NCBI RefSeq assembly: GCF_017848315.1
Contig: NZ_JAFKEC010000037.1
Coordinates: 1 to 51,359, forward strand
Direction of reading: 5' to 3'
From: Pseudomonas palmensis
GTDB taxonomy: Bacteria > Pseudomonadota > Gammaproteobacteria > Pseudomonadales > Pseudomonadaceae
Length of the DNA stretch: 51,359 nucleotides
The notes below the pieces were generated by a model that searched no databases, had not been told where the DNA came from, and was given only the letters and a program-made list of their open reading frames with translations. The translations under genes and the position numbers were made by a program. Positions 49,939 through 51,359 of the stretch are shown piece by piece. The stretch's first letter is position 1; each line of letters begins with the position of its first letter.

Positions 49939-50586
49939 TCATGCGACTTCACTCCTGAGGTGTTTAGCGCGCAGGCTCTGGACGTAGCTCAGCAGAGCCT
50001 TTTTACGGGCTTCGAAGTCTTTCCCCTGGCCGATCAGCAGCACGTCGCGGATCTCGATGAGCGAGACCAACAGAAGCTCCTCAGCGCTGAGCTGGTCACG
50101 ATTACGGCCGGCGAACTGCCCTGTGATCACTTGGTTGATCAACCGGGCTTCGTTGATGAAGTGGTGGCGCTGCGGCGTTTTGCCATGCTCCTCACAGGAG
50201 ATGGCCAGGGCGTCACACAACCCGCGATAGCCAACCGCGGACTGCAGGCGGGCCTGCTGCCAGTTGCCTTGACCACCGCGCAGCAGGGCATCGATCTGCT
50301 CGTCACACCAGACGGCAAAGTCCACAGAGAGCCACCGGGCAAAGACAACCGCCAGCTTCGGGTGAAGCCAAGTGCCGCCGTAGCGGCCGCGCTTGGTCCT
50401 GACCAATTCCGGGAATTTCCCGGTTTTAGAAATGGCTGCCAGGTAGGCGGCCGTGTCGGGTAGGCGCAGCCACTCATGTGGCTCCTTGCCGAACCGCTCT
50501 GCGATCTCGGTGGCATGCAGCCATCCGTCTACGTCGAAGCGCACGGCGTGGCCCTGGTAATCGAACGGAATGATCCTGGCCGTCAT
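49939..50586 (-). CDS. KilA-N domain protein
   Basis: A 215-aa protein with an N-terminal KilA-N DNA-binding domain (about 1-110): FDVDGWLHATEIAERFGKEPHEWLRLPDTAAYL, TKRGRYGGTWLHPKLAVVFARWLSVDFAVWCDEQI. The C-terminal 100 residues are helical. KilA-N proteins are frequent phage antirepressors or regulators. It overlaps the preceding stop by 4 bp. Confidence 0.9.
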   Translation of the reverse strand: MTARIIPFDYQGHAVRFDVDGWLHATEIAERFGKEPHEWLRLPDTAAYLAAISKTGKFPELVRTKRGRYGGTWLHPKLAVVFARWLSVDFAVWCDEQIDALLRGGQGNWQQARLQSAVGYRGLCDALAISCEEHGKTPQRHHFINEARLINQVITGQFAGRNRDQLSAEELLLVSLIEIRDVLLIGQGKDFEARKKALLSYVQSLRAKHLRSEVA

Positions 50587-50885
50587 GCTGCCACCTTCTG
50601 AGCAGGGCCAGCGCTCAAGAAGTAGGTGGCCACGTTCTGGTGCTCGCGGCCGTGGTCGTCCTTTAGCGTGCTGAGGTGGGTGACGATATTGTGACCCTTG
50701 GCCCGAAGTTCGGCGATGCGCGCCCCCGGGCGCAGGATGTTCAGCAGTGTGATGGCCTGAAAGGTGTTGATCGAACCATGCTGGCGCAGGTGCGCGAGAA
50801 GACGGATGCGTTGTGCGCTGCCGCTGGTATCATGTACTTGGATATTTTCGTGGCTGGCCTGTTGGTCGGCCTTTTTTTTGCTCAT
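50583..50885 (-). CDS. Helix-turn-helix domain protein
   Basis: A 100-aa protein with a helix-turn-helix of the small phage type (RIRLLAHLRQHGSINTFQAITLLNILRPGARIAELRAKGHNI, residues 26-67), which in Pseudomonas phages often lies near replication genes. Its start overlaps the AlpA stop by one base (TAATG). Probably a DNA-binding regulator. Confidence 0.82.
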   Translation of the reverse strand: MSKKKADQQASHENIQVHDTSGSAQRIRLLAHLRQHGSINTFQAITLLNILRPGARIAELRAKGHNIVTHLSTLKDDHGREHQNVATYFLSAGPAQKVAA

Positions 50886-51145
50886 TAGGCGGCCACCTCG
50901 CGCAATGCGATGCGCTGGCGCACCCAGGCCTGAACCTCCGCGAATACCCAGCCGACTGGTGCTCCACGGGACTTACTGTTGCTCAGAGGGACTGGTTTAG
51001 GAAACGTTGGGTCGTCCTTGAGACGCTTGTATACGGTAGGGCGAGCGAGCCCCGTCATAGCCTCTACATCAGGCATTCTGATGAGCCTATCTGCGGGGCT
51101 AAGCTCGAGGCCCGATGCGCTTGCAACAACAGGGGTAGCATTCAT
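50885..51145 (-). CDS. AlpA-family regulator/excisionase
   Basis: An 86-aa protein with an AlpA/MerR-like winged helix (RLIRMPDVEAMTGLARPTVYKRLKDDPTFPKPVPL, then GWVFAEVQAWVRQRI). AlpA-like proteins start satellite early operons and help excision. It is the first gene of the long minus-strand operon, and a strong inverted repeat stands 60 bp upstream of its start. Confidence 0.93.
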   Translation of the reverse strand: MNATPVVASASGLELSPADRLIRMPDVEAMTGLARPTVYKRLKDDPTFPKPVPLSNSKSRGAPVGWVFAEVQAWVRQRIALREVAA

Positions 51146-51204
51146 AGTGATTCCCGATACTGGTTTAGACGGGAATCAGCGTGTCAGGTGACGTTCGGTC
51201 GGGC

Positions 51205-51239
51205 ATTGCAATTGCAATTTTTCGAATTGCAATTGCAAT
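51205..51239. promoter_or_regulatory. 15-bp perfect inverted repeat, TTGCAA boxes
   Basis: Arms ATTGCAATTGCAATT and AATTGCAATTGCAAT with the 5-nt centre TTTCG. Each arm carries two TTGCAA boxes. It lies upstream of the AlpA gene and is a likely operator for the element's master repressor or for AlpA itself. Confidence 0.8.
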
Positions 51240-51248
51240 CAAGGTGCT

Positions 51249-51359
51249 CTAGTTACGAATGGCTAGTTCCCGAGCTTCGGCTTTGCTTTGAGCAACGCTG
51301 TCGGCCTCCCTCGCCATCGTTTTGGCATCTGCTATCAAGTGTTTAAGAGTAGTTTCACC
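51249..51359 (-). CDS. C-terminal end of a protein running off the window
   Basis: The last 36 residues of a minus-strand gene (ending ADAKTMAREADSVAQSKAEARELAIRN-like helix, then TAG). Rich in Ala, Glu, Lys and Arg, so coiled or helical. Too short to name; it could be a regulator or a small protein between AlpA and the element's integrase, which would lie outside. Confidence 0.5.
   Translation of the reverse strand, partial: GETTLKHLIADAKTMAREADSVAQSKAEARELAIRN

Overview
The window is chromosomal DNA from a fluorescent Pseudomonas of the P. putida group. This rests on the high-GC coding style of the first 31 kb, the gene order around hmgA/hmgR, a short LOV photoreceptor very like P. putida PpSB1-LOV, Pseudomonas-only families (DUF3509) and three REP-type palindromes.

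Positions 1-31.3 kb are core or stable accessory genome. In order: a ferric-citrate signalling and uptake set (fecI, fecR, fecA); a ribosome-associated HPF-like protein, a DUF3509 protein, PsiE and LexA-controlled YebG; a Leu/Val-type dehydrogenase and a SirB1-like protein; the homogentisate operon hmgA-fahA-maiA with divergent hmgR and a 17-bp palindromic operator; a probable unannotated sRNA; an MFE-2-like SDR, an alpha/beta hydrolase and lrgA-lrgB with a divergent LysR gene; a flavodoxin; a light-sensing block (short LOV protein, a companion protein, a MerR/LitR-type regulator without the B12 ligands, then an ABM-type membrane protein, FolM, DUF1244 and HopJ-like genes); SDR/TetR pairs; an orphan ParA; and an arsR-arsB-arsC-arsH operon.

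From about 31.4 kb the DNA is mobile and mosaic: lower GC in several genes, phage genes, long repeats and a tRNA scar. A 23-nt tRNA 3' end (T-loop to CCA) at 36,361-36,383 looks like an attachment-site scar. To its right is a P4-like phage satellite running off the window. A minus-strand early operon begins with AlpA at 51.1 kb and continues through a DNA-binding protein, a KilA-N protein, many small overlapping genes, a Toprim primase and a DUF927 helicase. Further down lie a lambda gpI-like tail assembly gene and a lipoprotein. Next to the scar are cargo genes: an AAA ATPase, and a membrane protein coupled to a tiny proline-rich protein. To the left of the scar is a decayed relative of the same element. 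It has its own cargo (an HNH/glycine-rich/DUF6941 protein), the same repeat block, then a direct fusion to two small genes also found at 47.5-48.1 kb; about 7.5 kb of core is missing between them. I read this as two related satellites inserted one after the other at one tRNA gene.

The least explained feature is the 1.3-kb non-coding tract at 39.8-41.1 kb. It is a series of different short words (GTCAAG, GTCCAG, GTCTAG, GGAAACC, GCGAACC, GCGTACC, GGTTACC), each repeated with spacing close to one DNA turn. A second cluster of eleven GGGGAAC/GTTCCCC words lies next to the helicase gene. Together with the cargo genes, these are the best candidates here for undescribed biology. All functions are inferred by reading; no database search was run.
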